Assembly: GCF_036231945.1 (NCBI RefSeq)
Contig: NZ_CP109599.1
Coordinates: forward strand, 5,421,501-5,485,500
Direction of reading: 5' to 3'
Origin: Streptomyces sp. NBC_01429
Lineage (GTDB): Bacteria; Actinomycetota; Actinomycetes; Streptomycetales; Streptomycetaceae
Length of the DNA: 64,000 nucleotides
In this document: positions 1 through 7,998 of the stretch, piece by piece
How positions within the stretch are numbered: the stretch's first letter is position 1
How the letters are laid out: each line of letters begins with the position of its first letter
Notes under the pieces: model-generated
What the model saw: only the letters and a program-made list of their open reading frames with translations
What the model was told of the DNA's origin: nothing
The model's database searches: none
Program-made: the position numbers and the translations under genes

Positions 1-1241
1 TGCGACGGCTGCTGGAGTGCCTGGGCCGGGACCGTACGAAGCACCAGGTCGCCGAGGTGACCTCGCTGGGGCTCGTCCAGATGACCCGTAAGCGGGTCGG
101 CCAGGGTCTGCTGGAGTCGTTCTCCGAGACCTGCGTCCACTGCAACGGCCGCGGCGTGATCGTCCACATGGAGCAGCCCACGGCTGCCGGTGGCGGCAAC
201 GGCAAGCGCGCCAAGAAGCGCGGTCGCGGCGGCGCTTCGGGTACGGAGCACGAGCACGACCACGAGACGGCGGGCACGGAGACCGAGTCCGAGGCCGAGG
301 TCGCGGCGGAGGTGGCCGCCCCGGTCGCGCTCGCCGAGCCGGAGTTCGTCCCCGACGAGGAGCTGTACAGCAGCGTCGCTGAGGCGGAGGCCGCCGTACG
401 GGGCCGGTCGCGGCGCCGGGCGTCGCGCAAGGCGTCGGCCCCCGCCGGGTCGCCGCGCGGCACCGGGACCGCCGAGGCCGGGCAGGCCGAGGCGGCGCCG
501 GTGGAGCCGCTGGTGGCCGAGACCGTGACCGAGGCGCCGGCCGATGCCGCGCAGGCCGAGGTGTCCGCTCCGGCGGCCGCCCAGGCCGTCGAGCCCGAGG
601 TGCCCGAGGCGGCCCCCAAGGGCCGTACGCGGCGCCGTGCCACCCGTAAGGCGTCGGCCCCGGCCGGTTCGCCGAAGGCCGTGGACACGGCGGACGCCGA
701 GGTGGTCCTGCCCACGACGCCCGCCGAGAGCGAGCCGGTGTCCGTGACCGAGGCGGCCGTGGCCGCGCCGGTCGCGGCCGAGGCGCCCGCCGTCGAGGAG
801 GCGCCGGTCGCCGCCCCGCCGCGTGCGCGCCGCCGGGCGACCCGTAAGGCCACCGCCCCCGCCGGTTCGCCGTCGGGCGCCGAGGACGCGGCGGTCGTCG
901 TGGTCGAGCCGGCTGAGCCGGCCGCCGCGCCGGTGGAGCCCGTGCGGGCCGACGAGCCGGCCGCGGACACCGCCGCCGTAGCGGACGGTTCCGCCGCCGA
1001 GGAGGAGTCCGCTCCGGCCAGGAAGGCGGTCCGCAAGACGGCCAAGACGGCCAAGACGGCGAAGAAGGCGCCCGCCAAGAAGGCCCCCGCGAAGAAGGCG
1101 GTGGCCAAGAAGACGGTCGCCAAGAAGACCACGGCGAAGAAGACGACGGCCAAGAAGACCACGGCCAAGTCGACGACGAAGAAGACCGCGGCGGCCGAGC
1201 AGCAGTCGCCGCGCGGAGTGTCGGCGCCGGCCGAGGACTGA
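1..1241 (+). CDS. rne: Ribonuclease E/G family protein, C-terminal part (5' end outside window)
   Basis: This is the 3' end of an endoribonuclease gene; the reading frame is open from the first bases of the window, so the true start lies upstream. The first residues match the end of the RNase E/G catalytic core, including the CxxC of the zinc link (TCVHCNGRG). In the family this enzyme cleaves single-stranded RNA in rRNA, tRNA and mRNA processing. The rest is a low-complexity tail: Ala/Glu-rich stretches carrying three copies of a basic motif of about 17 residues (R-x-RRRA-[ST]-RKA-[ST]-APAGSP, near 403, 622 and 822), then a Lys/Ala-rich histone H1-like end (KKAPAKK, KKTTAKK). Such tails are common in actinobacterial homologues and probably bind RNA or partner proteins. 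The family call is firm; the role of the tail is inferred. Confidence 0.9.
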   Translation, partial: RRLLECLGRDRTKHQVAEVTSLGLVQMTRKRVGQGLLESFSETCVHCNGRGVIVHMEQPTAAGGGNGKRAKKRGRGGASGTEHEHDHETAGTETESEAEVAAEVAAPVALAEPEFVPDEELYSSVAEAEAAVRGRSRRRASRKASAPAGSPRGTGTAEAGQAEAAPVEPLVAETVTEAPADAAQAEVSAPAAAQAVEPEVPEAAPKGRTRRRATRKASAPAGSPKAVDTADAEVVLPTTPAESEPVSVTEAAVAAPVAAEAPAVEEAPVAAPPRARRRATRKATAPAGSPSGAEDAAVVVVEPAEPAAAPVEPVRADEPAADTAAVADGSAAEEESAPARKAVRKTAKTAKTAKKAPAKKAPAKKAVAKKTVAKKTTAKKTTAKKTTAKSTTKKTAAAEQQSPRGVSAPAED

Positions 1242-1269
1242 GTCCCGGCAGGCCCGCCGATGAGCGGAC

Positions 1270-1311
1270 GGTGCCCCGTACCGGAGTGACGGAACTCCGG
1301 TGCGGGGCACC
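1270..1311 (+). terminator. Strong hairpin terminator after rne
   Basis: Two 18-base arms (GGTGCCCCGTACCGGAGT and ACTCCGGTGCGGGGCACC) pair with one G-U and leave a short loop. There is no U tract, as is usual in Streptomyces. It separates rne from the rplU promoter. Confidence 0.75.
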
Positions 1312-1338
1312 GCGCTGTCCCGGTCCGCCGGACCCGGT

Positions 1339-1367
1339 TTGACCCCCCGGAGAGCGGTCCGTATTGT
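1339..1367 (+). promoter_or_regulatory. Promoter of rplU-rpmA
   Basis: TTGACC at 1339-1344 and TATTGT at 1362-1367 are separated by 17 bases, close to the housekeeping sigma factor consensus. Transcription would start near 1374, giving an untranslated leader of about 160 bases before rplU. Confidence 0.7.
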
Positions 1368-1373
1368 TGAGCG

Positions 1374-1534
1374 TCGGCGTGTTTGTATGCGCGCCTACCC
1401 CTGAGCACCTACCTTCCCGGCGCCTTTCGGCGCGGTTGGAAGAGGCCGCTCGTCCTTTCCGGATCGTCACGGCCCCCGGGCCGTGTGAGCGGCTGGCATC
1501 AGGGGTTTCCGTTCCGAGCGAGAGTGAGATCCGC
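1374..1534 (+). promoter_or_regulatory. Structured 5' leader of rplU (possible ribosomal-protein leader)
   Basis: The leader can fold into a closed multi-branch structure. 1397-1402 pairs with 1501-1506 as the closing helix, GCGCC 1420-1424 pairs with GGCGC 1429-1433, and 1445-1451 pairs with 1487-1493. That last helix encloses a hairpin of CACGGCC 1468-1474 with GGCCGTG 1479-1485. L21 leaders that give feedback control are known in other bacteria; whether this is one is inference. Confidence 0.5.
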
Positions 1535-1855
1535 GTGTACGCCATCGTGCGCAGCGGTGGCCGCCAGCACAAGGTTGCTGTCGGCGACATCGTTGAGGTT
1601 GACAAGATTCCCACCGCCAAGGTTGGCGACACGGTCGAGCTCTCGACCCTGCTCGTGGTCGACGGCGACGCCGTCACCAGCGACCCGTGGGTGCTGGACG
1701 GCATCAAGGTCACGGCCGAGATCGTGGACCACCACAAGGGCGCGAAGATCGACATCCTTCGCTACAAGAACAAGACGGGCTACCGCCGTCGCCAGGGCCA
1801 CCGCCAGCAGTACACGGCGATCAAGGTCACCGGCATCCCCGCGGCTGCGAAGTAA
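1535..1855 (+). CDS. rplU: 50S ribosomal protein L21
   Basis: This is a structural protein of the large ribosomal subunit that binds 23S rRNA. The 106-residue product starts at GTG 1535 with MYAIVRSGGRQHKV, the standard L21 beginning, and ends in the basic KNKTGYRRRQGHRQ region that contacts rRNA. The frame is open further upstream to 1364, but that extension is not L21-like and falls in the structured leader, so GTG 1535 is the better start. rpmA follows 14 bases downstream, and the two are cotranscribed from the promoter at 1339-1367. Confidence 0.97.
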   Translation: MYAIVRSGGRQHKVAVGDIVEVDKIPTAKVGDTVELSTLLVVDGDAVTSDPWVLDGIKVTAEIVDHHKGAKIDILRYKNKTGYRRRQGHRQQYTAIKVTGIPAAAK

Positions 1856-1869
1856 GGGACTGAGGAGAC

Positions 1870-2124
1870 ATGGCACACAAGAAGGGCGCATCGTCCACTC
1901 GGAACGGGCGCGATTCCAATGCTCAGCGGCTCGGCGTGAAGCGCTTCGGCGGTCAGGTCGTCAACGCCGGTGAGATCCTGGTCCGCCAGCGCGGCACGCA
2001 CTTCCACCCCGGTTCCGGCGTCGGCCGTGGCGGCGACGACACGCTGTTCGCGCTGAACCCCGGCGCGGTGGAGTTCGGCACCAGCCGTGGCCGCAAGGTC
2101 GTGAACATCGTTCCGGTCGCCTGA
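1870..2124 (+). CDS. rpmA: 50S ribosomal protein L27
   Basis: This large-subunit protein has a flexible N-terminus that reaches the peptidyl-transferase centre. The 84-residue product begins MAHKKGASSTRNGRDS, with the usual glycine- and lysine-rich N-terminus and no pre-sequence of the kind cleaved in Firmicutes. GRDSNAQRLGVKRFGGQ and the AGEILVRQRGTHFHPG block are diagnostic. A GGAG-like ribosome site (ctgaggagac) lies just upstream. It forms the conserved rplU-rpmA-obg cluster; a strong hairpin at 2163-2214 separates it from obg. Confidence 0.97.
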   Translation: MAHKKGASSTRNGRDSNAQRLGVKRFGGQVVNAGEILVRQRGTHFHPGSGVGRGGDDTLFALNPGAVEFGTSRGRKVVNIVPVA

Positions 2125-2162
2125 GCCATTCCGGCATAGGCACGCTGTAGAACGGTTTTCTT

Positions 2163-2214
2163 CGCGAGGGCGGACCTCACTTCCCGGAGACGGGAAGCGG
2201 GTCCGCCCTTCGCG
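2163..2214 (+). terminator. Terminator between rpmA and obg
   Basis: A long interrupted hairpin: CGCGAGGGCGGACC and CTTCCCG pair with CGGGAAG and GGTCCGCCCTTCGCG around a GAGA loop. It probably reduces read-through from the highly expressed ribosomal genes into obg. Confidence 0.75.
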
Positions 2215-2258
2215 TGTTCTCACGTAAGACATTTCCGTATGTACTGGAGGCAATCCCC

Positions 2259-3695
2259 ATGACCACCTTCGTGGACCGCGTCGAGCTGCATGTCGCCGCG
2301 GGTAACGGAGGCCACGGCTGCGCCTCCGTACACCGTGAGAAGTTCAAGCCGCTCGGCGGCCCCGACGGCGGCAACGGTGGCCGGGGCGGGGATGTCATCC
2401 TCGTCGTCGACCAGTCCGTGACCACGCTGCTCGACTACCACCACTCGCCGCACCGCAAGGCCACCAACGGCAAGCCGGGCGAGGGCGGCAACCGCTCGGG
2501 CAAGGACGGCCAGGACCTGGTCCTGCCGGTGCCCGACGGCACCGTCGTCCTCGACAAGCGCGGCAACGTCCTCGCCGACCTGGTCGGGGAGGGCACCACC
2601 TACGTCGCCGCCGACGGCGGCCGGGGCGGTCTGGGCAACGCGGCACTGGCCTCGGCCCGCCGCAAGGCGCCCGGCTTCGCGCTGCTCGGCGAGCCCGGCC
2701 GGGGCGGGGACGTCGTCCTGGAGCTGAAGACGGTCGCCGACGTGGCGCTCGTCGGCTACCCGAGCGCCGGGAAGTCGTCGCTGATCTCCGTCCTCTCGGC
2801 GGCCAAGCCCAAGATCGCGGACTACCCGTTCACCACCCTCGTGCCCAACCTGGGTGTGGTCACCGCCGGTTCGACCGTCTACACCATCGCGGACGTCCCC
2901 GGTCTCATCCCGGGCGCCAGCCAGGGCCGCGGCCTGGGCCTGGAGTTCCTGCGCCACGTCGAACGCTGCTCCGTCCTCGTGCACGTCCTGGACACGGCCA
3001 CGCTGGAGTCCGACCGGGACCCGCTCACCGACCTCGATGTGATCGAGGAGGAGCTGACGCAGTACGGCGGGCTCGACAACCGGCCGCGCGTCGTCGTCCT
3101 CAACAAGATCGACATCCCGGACGGCAAGGATCTCGCCGAGATGATCCGGCCCGACCTGGAGCAGCGCGGTTACCAGGTGCTCGAAGTGTCCGCCGTGGCC
3201 CACATGGGGCTCAAGGAGATGTCCTTCGCGCTCGCCGAGATCGTCGCCAAGTCCCGTGCCGACAAGCCGAAGGAGGAGGCGACCCGCATCGTCATCCGCC
3301 CGAAGGCCGTCGACGACGCCGGCTTCTCCGTCGCGCTGGAGGAGGACGGCATCTACCGCGTACGGGGCGAGAAGCCCGAACGCTGGGTCCGGCAGACCGA
3401 CTTCAGCAACGACGAGGCGGTCGGCTATCTCGCGGACCGGCTGAGCCGGCTCGGGGTCGAGGACCGGCTGATGAAGGCCGGCGCGCGCGCCGGCGACGGC
3501 GTGGCCATCGGTCCCGAGGAGGACGCGGTCGTCTTCGACTGGGAGCCGACGATGATGGCGGGCGCCGAGATGCTCGGCCGCCGCGGCGAGGACCACCGGC
3601 TGGAGGAGCCCCGTCCCGCGGCGCAGCGCCGCCGGGACCGGGACGCCGAGCGCGACGAGTCGCAGCAGGAGTACGACGCGTTCCGGCCCTTCTGA
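2259..3695 (+). CDS. obg: GTPase Obg/CgtA
   Basis: This is a ribosome-associated GTPase needed for growth; in Streptomyces, Obg is linked to the onset of aerial mycelium formation. The 478-residue product begins MTTFVDRVELHVAAGNGG, the glycine-rich Obg fold. The G domain follows, with the P-loop GYPSAGKSS at about 166-174, the DYPFTTL switch, DVPGLI (G3) and NKID (G4). A C-terminal OCT domain and an acidic, arginine-rich tail complete it. ATG 2259 is chosen because GGAGG lies 8 bases upstream and because the Obg fold starts there; the frame is open 15 codons further, but those codons sit in the terminator region. Confidence 0.97.
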   Translation: MTTFVDRVELHVAAGNGGHGCASVHREKFKPLGGPDGGNGGRGGDVILVVDQSVTTLLDYHHSPHRKATNGKPGEGGNRSGKDGQDLVLPVPDGTVVLDKRGNVLADLVGEGTTYVAADGGRGGLGNAALASARRKAPGFALLGEPGRGGDVVLELKTVADVALVGYPSAGKSSLISVLSAAKPKIADYPFTTLVPNLGVVTAGSTVYTIADVPGLIPGASQGRGLGLEFLRHVERCSVLVHVLDTATLESDRDPLTDLDVIEEELTQYGGLDNRPRVVVLNKIDIPDGKDLAEMIRPDLEQRGYQVLEVSAVAHMGLKEMSFALAEIVAKSRADKPKEEATRIVIRPKAVDDAGFSVALEEDGIYRVRGEKPERWVRQTDFSNDEAVGYLADRLSRLGVEDRLMKAGARAGDGVAIGPEEDAVVFDWEPTMMAGAEMLGRRGEDHRLEEPRPAAQRRRDRDAERDESQQEYDAFRPF

Positions 3696-4030
3696 TCCGT
3701 CGCTCCTCCGGGGCCGCGGCTTGCGGAACCGAGGCTTCCGAGGTCGGCCGCGGGCGGTCATGGCACGTGCCGTGACCGCCCGTTGTCGCACCGGGTGACC
3801 GTGCGGCCCCACCGCGTCACCTCTCATGTGCGACCCCCCGTGCTCGTAAGTGAAACTTATGTGGTGTCCTTCACGGGCGACCCCGCTCCACGTCCCACGG
3901 GTGCACTCGTCGTCGCAGGTGAATCAGGGGTTGCGCACCGGTGACACCCGGCCGTGGTCCGCCTTGCGAGAGGATTGCCACGGGTGGGACCATCGCTACA
4001 TCCTCTGAGCCCGCAAGGTAGGTCAGTCCT
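3696..4030. other. Intergenic region before the surface-polymer island
   Basis: No gene is seen here. It holds a short palindrome, TAAGT-GAA-ACTTA, at 3847-3859 in a locally AT-richer patch. A candidate promoter for the next gene has TTGCCA at 3975-3980 and TACATC at 3997-4002 with 16 bases between; its -10 is weak. Either could control the island, but neither is proven. Confidence 0.4.
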
Positions 4031-5536
4031 GTGTCTGCAACTTCCGCGTCGCCCGCGAAGCCCCGCACCACCGCCGTCGTCCTGGCGGGCGGTACAGGTC
4101 AGCGTGTGGGTCTGTCGATCCCGAAGCAGCTGTTGAAGATCGCGGGGAAGGCCGTCATCGAGCACACGCTGTGGATCTTCGAGCAGAGCGACTCGATCGA
4201 CGACATCATCGTGCTCATGGCGCCGGGTTACGTGCCCGACGTGGAGAAGATCGTCGCCAAGGCCGGACTGACCAAGGTCAGCCGGGTCATCGAGGGCGGC
4301 GCGACGCGGAACGAGACCACCGAGCGCGCCATCGCCGCCCTGGGCGAGGGGCTGGCGCAGGGCGAGGACCGCAACGTCCTGTTCCACGACGCCGTACGCC
4401 CGCTGCTGTCCCAGCGCGTGATCAAGGACTGCGTGGACGCGCTCGGCCGCTACCAGGCCGTGGACGTGGCGATCCCGTCCGCCGACACCATCATCGTGAC
4501 CCGCACGCACGGCGGCGACGGCGAGTTCATCACCGACGTGCCCGACCGCTCCCGGCTGCGGCGCGGCCAGACCCCGCAGGCGTTCAAGCTCTCCACCGTC
4601 CGCAGGGCGTACGAGGTCGCGGCGGAGGACCCCAACTTCCAGGCCACCGACGACTGCTCCGTGGTCCTCAAGTACCTGCCCGACGTGCCGATCTACGTCG
4701 TCGCGGGCGACGAGTACAACATGAAGGTGACGCAGCCGGTCGACGTCTTCATCGCCGACAAGCTCTTCCAGCTGGCCTCCACCGCCGCTCCGCAGCAGGT
4801 CTCCGAGGACGCCTACCGCGAGCTGCTGGCCGACAAGACGCTGGTGGTCTTCGGCGGTTCCTACGGCATCGGCGCCGACATCGCCCAGCTCGCCGAGGCG
4901 TACGGCGCCAAGGTTTACGCGCTGGGCCGCTCCACCACCGGCACGCACGTGGAGAACCCGGAGCACGTCGACGACGCGCTGTCCCGCGCCTACGGCGAGA
5001 CCGGCCGTATCGACTACGTGATCAACACCGCGGGCGTGCTGCGCATCGGCAAGCTGGCCGAGACCGACAACACCACCATCCAGGAAGCGCTGAACGTCAA
5101 CTACCTGGCCCCGGTGCAGATCGCGCGCGCCTCGTACAAGTACCTGGTGGAGACCAAGGGCCAGCTGCTGCTCTACACCTCCAGCAGCTACACCCGGGGC
5201 CGCGCCGAGTACAGTCTCTACTCGTCCACGAAGGCGGCCATGGTGAACCTCACCCAGGCGCTCTCGGACGAATGGGCCGGCGAGGGGATCCGCGTCAACT
5301 GCGTCAACCCCGAGCGCACCGCGACGCCCATGCGCACCAAGGCGTTCGGTCAGGAGCCCGAGGGCTCGCTGCTCTCCTCCGAGGCGGTCGCCAGGACCTC
5401 CCTGGACGTACTGCTCTCCGAGCTGACCGGCCACGTGATCGACGTACGCCAGCAGGACCCGACACGCGGAGCCTCCGAGGCCTCCGATTTCGAGCAGGCG
5501 CTGGCCGCCGTACTGGACCGTCAGGAAGATGTGTAA
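4031..5536 (+). CDS. Bifunctional cytidylyltransferase / SDR oxidoreductase (probable CDP-ribitol synthesis)
   Basis: The product has 501 residues in two enzyme domains. Residues 1-240 are an IspD/TarI-type cytidylyltransferase (VVLAGGTGQRVGLSIPKQLL, FHDAVRPLLS, TDDCSVVLK). Residues 265-500 are a short-chain dehydrogenase with GGSYGIGADIA for nucleotide binding, INTAGV, the catalytic serines YTSSSY and YSSTK (Y-x3-K). The same architecture is known from the Haemophilus Acs1/Bcs1 enzyme, which reduces ribulose 5-phosphate to ribitol 5-phosphate and couples it to CTP, giving CDP-ribitol. I infer the same role here, feeding the phosphotransferase encoded next. A MEP-pathway IspD is unlikely because of the fusion and the context. 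GTG 4031 follows AGGTAGG. The exact polyol is not readable from sequence. Confidence 0.8.
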   Translation: MSATSASPAKPRTTAVVLAGGTGQRVGLSIPKQLLKIAGKAVIEHTLWIFEQSDSIDDIIVLMAPGYVPDVEKIVAKAGLTKVSRVIEGGATRNETTERAIAALGEGLAQGEDRNVLFHDAVRPLLSQRVIKDCVDALGRYQAVDVAIPSADTIIVTRTHGGDGEFITDVPDRSRLRRGQTPQAFKLSTVRRAYEVAAEDPNFQATDDCSVVLKYLPDVPIYVVAGDEYNMKVTQPVDVFIADKLFQLASTAAPQQVSEDAYRELLADKTLVVFGGSYGIGADIAQLAEAYGAKVYALGRSTTGTHVENPEHVDDALSRAYGETGRIDYVINTAGVLRIGKLAETDNTTIQEALNVNYLAPVQIARASYKYLVETKGQLLLYTSSSYTRGRAEYSLYSSTKAAMVNLTQALSDEWAGEGIRVNCVNPERTATPMRTKAFGQEPEGSLLSSEAVARTSLDVLLSELTGHVIDVRQQDPTRGASEASDFEQALAAVLDRQEDV

Positions 5537-5557
5537 TAATTTTCCACAACTTGCATG

Positions 5558-5604
5558 ATTCGGGCCTCTGTGATCGCCTTCCGGCGTATCGCGGAGGCCC
5601 GAAT
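5558..5604 (+). terminator. Hairpin between the CDP-ribitol gene and the phosphotransferase gene
   Basis: ATTCGGGCCTC (5558-5568) and GAGGCCCGAAT (5594-5604) are exact 11-base complements, with an inner GATCGCC/GGCGTATC pairing. It would end or attenuate the first transcript. The following 70 bases up to 5675 are AT-rich and could carry a promoter for the next gene. Confidence 0.6.
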
Positions 5605-5675
5605 GCGTGAAGCCCCACCTTCACAATTTCCGTCAAATGTGAAATAAACCGGCACTCCTCTGGAGCAGGTTCTTC

Positions 5676-7790
5676 GTGATTTCGACCGCCATTCGACTGG
5701 CCCGCGTGGGCAGCCGGTCCGAGCTGGCCGCGGCAGTCCTGCTGGGGCTGGGCTATCCGTGCGTGCTGCTCGCCGCACTGATTCCGAATCTCGGCTTCTT
5801 CGCCGTGGCCGCGGCTGTGACCTACGCAGCCGACCGTTTTCTGCATATGCGTGGCAGTTACCTGGTCAACCGGCTCCAGAAGGTCCGAGCCGGTCTGTCG
5901 ATCCGCTTCCTCGTGCGTCAGCTGCTGCTGATCCTGCTCGTGGCGCGGCTCGACCTCGCCGACCGCATCATCTTCTACGTCATGCTCGGCGGCTTCCTGG
6001 TCTTCTACGCGCTCCAGGTCTTCCACGGCGCGCTGGTGACCCTGATCCGGCTGCGCCGCACCATGCCGGTCGCCACCCGCAACGTCGACCTGAGCGCCCT
6101 GCGCATCCCCGACGCCCCGCCGGCCAGGCTGCTGCGCCGCTCGGGCGAGAAGATGCTCCACCTCGACCTTCCCGCGGTGGCCGGTCTGATCGTCGCCGCG
6201 TGGACCGGCGACTACCTCTACGGCTACCTGGGCGTGGGCCTCACGCTCGGCCTCGGTCTGCTCTACGTCGCCGCCCTCGCCCTGAACCTGCGCCGTCGCC
6301 GGCGCGTGCCGGCGGCGGCCACCGTGCTCGCCGCCGTGGACGACTGGCTGCGCGGCTATCAGCCCACCGTGGTGCTCTACTTCTCCGGGTCCAAGGAGTC
6401 GGCCTACCAGGTCAACATGTGGCTGGAGACCATGGAGCAGATCGACGGGAAGCCGCTGATCATCCTGCGTGAGCGCGGGATCGCCTCCCAGCTCGCCCCG
6501 ACCGCGGTACCGGTCATCTGTGTCCCCGGCGGGACGCATCTGATGAACATGGACCTCTCCACGGTCCGGGTGGCGCTGTACGCGGCCAATGTCGGCAAGA
6601 ACATCCACCTGCTGCGCGTGCCCACCATGAAGCACGTCTTCATCGGCCACGGCGACAGCGACAAGCTCGCCAGCGTCAACCCGTACAGCAAGGCGTACGA
6701 CGAGGTGTGGACCGCGGGCCGGGCCGGCCGCGACCGTTACGCGCTGGCCGACGTCGGGGTGCGCGACGAGGACATCGTCGAGGTGGGGCGCCCGCAGCTG
6801 GCGCCGATCCAGCTGTGGAGCGGTACGCCGAAGAACCCGATTCCCACGGTTCTGTACGCGCCCACCTGGGAGGGCTGGGACGACAACCCCGGCAACACCT
6901 CGCTGCTGCTGGCCGGCGAGAACATCGTCCGGCGGCTGCTGGCGGCCGAGCGCCCGGTCCGGGTCATCTACAAGCCGCACCCGTTCACCGGCATCCGTGA
7001 CCGCAAGGCCAAGGACGTCCACGAGCGCGTCACGGCCATGCTCGCCGAGGCCACGGCCGCGCGGCAGACCGAGCCGCGCTGGACCGAGGCGGCCGAGGCG
7101 GTACGGAGCGAGCAGAGCGCCGCGCGCGCCGAACTGGCCCGGATCGAAGCCCGTCTCGCGGAGCTGGACGCACCGGCCCGCGTCGGCGGCGACGAGGCGG
7201 AGCGGTCGCGCACCTCCCTCGCCGACCAGCGCGGGCTGGACGAGGCGAAGCGGCTGCGCGGCGAGTGGAACGACGCCTTCTGGCGGTCCTTCGGCTACTG
7301 GGAGCACCGGGTCGTCACCGGTCCCGAGCCGAAGCTGTACGACTGCTTCAACCAGTCGGACGCCATGGTCTCCGACATCTCCAGCGTGGTCTCGGACTTC
7401 ATCGCGAGCGGCAAGCCGTACGCGGTCACCGACTCGGCCCAGCTGGGCGTGGAGGAGTTCAAGCGGCAGAACACCGCCGTACGGGCCGCCGTGGTCCTCT
7501 CCAACAGCGCGGTGGAGCTGGACGAGTTGCTCACGGCGGTCGCCGACCCGGCCGCCGACCGGCAGGCGCGGGACCGTACCGAGCTGAAGCGGTATCTGCT
7601 GGGACCCGACGAGCCGACGTCGATGGAGCAGTTCAACGCGGCGACCCGGGACCTGGCCGAGAAGGCCACGGCCCGCAACGAGAGCGTCGAGCAGCGCCTC
7701 ACCGAGCCCGAGGGCGCGGCGCCGCCGGACGACTCCGCGCCGTCGGCCGAGCCCGAGGTCAACGACCTGGACTCACCGGTACGCGGATAG
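5676..7790 (+). CDS. CDP-glycerol/ribitol phosphotransferase family protein with N-terminal membrane domain
   Basis: The 704-residue product polymerises or primes a polyol-phosphate wall polymer, judged by its family (TagB/TagF/TarL). Residues 1-210 hold several hydrophobic spans (near 15-55, 85-130 and 163-205), unlike the soluble TagF core. The catalytic region follows: GHGDSDK near 323 in place of the usual HGTxxK, YKPHPFTG near 430, and YDCFNQSDAMVSDISSVVSDF near 555-575. Between them lies a charged, coiled-coil-like insert (about 445-528, rich in A, E and R). Its partner upstream likely supplies CDP-ribitol. GTG 5676 is preceded by GGAGCAGG. Whether it adds glycerol or ribitol phosphate cannot be told. 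Confidence 0.8.
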   Translation: MISTAIRLARVGSRSELAAAVLLGLGYPCVLLAALIPNLGFFAVAAAVTYAADRFLHMRGSYLVNRLQKVRAGLSIRFLVRQLLLILLVARLDLADRIIFYVMLGGFLVFYALQVFHGALVTLIRLRRTMPVATRNVDLSALRIPDAPPARLLRRSGEKMLHLDLPAVAGLIVAAWTGDYLYGYLGVGLTLGLGLLYVAALALNLRRRRRVPAAATVLAAVDDWLRGYQPTVVLYFSGSKESAYQVNMWLETMEQIDGKPLIILRERGIASQLAPTAVPVICVPGGTHLMNMDLSTVRVALYAANVGKNIHLLRVPTMKHVFIGHGDSDKLASVNPYSKAYDEVWTAGRAGRDRYALADVGVRDEDIVEVGRPQLAPIQLWSGTPKNPIPTVLYAPTWEGWDDNPGNTSLLLAGENIVRRLLAAERPVRVIYKPHPFTGIRDRKAKDVHERVTAMLAEATAARQTEPRWTEAAEAVRSEQSAARAELARIEARLAELDAPARVGGDEAERSRTSLADQRGLDEAKRLRGEWNDAFWRSFGYWEHRVVTGPEPKLYDCFNQSDAMVSDISSVVSDFIASGKPYAVTDSAQLGVEEFKRQNTAVRAAVVLSNSAVELDELLTAVADPAADRQARDRTELKRYLLGPDEPTSMEQFNAATRDLAEKATARNESVEQRLTEPEGAAPPDDSAPSAEPEVNDLDSPVRG

Positions 7791-7836
7791 CCCGGCCCGG
7801 CCGGTCCCCGAGGGGGACGGCCAAGGACGGTACGGC

Positions 7837-7875
7837 AGGCCCGGCGGGGCGCCTCAGCGGCGCCCCGCCGGGCCT
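7837..7875 (+). terminator. Strong terminator after the phosphotransferase gene
   Basis: Perfect 17-base arms (AGGCCCGGCGGGGCGCC, 7837-7853, and its complement, 7859-7875) with a 5-base loop, followed by TT. Confidence 0.85.
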
Positions 7876-7925
7876 TTCGCTTTCCGCCCCCGGGAGGGCC
7901 GTGGATCGACGCGGCGTCAGGGCCA

Positions 7926-7941
7926 TGTGATGGCAGTCACA
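7926..7941 (+). promoter_or_regulatory. Crp-like palindrome TGTGA-N6-TCACA
   Basis: TGTGATGGCAGTCACA is a perfect match to the classical CRP half-sites and also fits the GTG-N6-GNCAC pattern reported for Streptomyces Crp. It lies 57 bases before ATG 7999 of the next gene. If translation began at GTG 7927 or ATG 7930 the site would be inside the gene. Binding is inferred. Confidence 0.45.
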
Positions 7942-7998
7942 GAGAATGGTCAACGTGGGAAGACAACCAACATTCGCCACAACTTGTCTTCCTTTCCG

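Noticed and set aside
4031..4780. MEP-pathway ispD
   Set aside because: Although IspD-like, the domain is fused to a reductase and followed by a polyol-phosphate transferase gene, which fits CDP-ribitol synthesis better.
3857..5434. Long antisense frame over the cytidylyltransferase gene
   Set aside because: The plus-strand gene has clear enzyme motifs; the antisense product is composition-driven.
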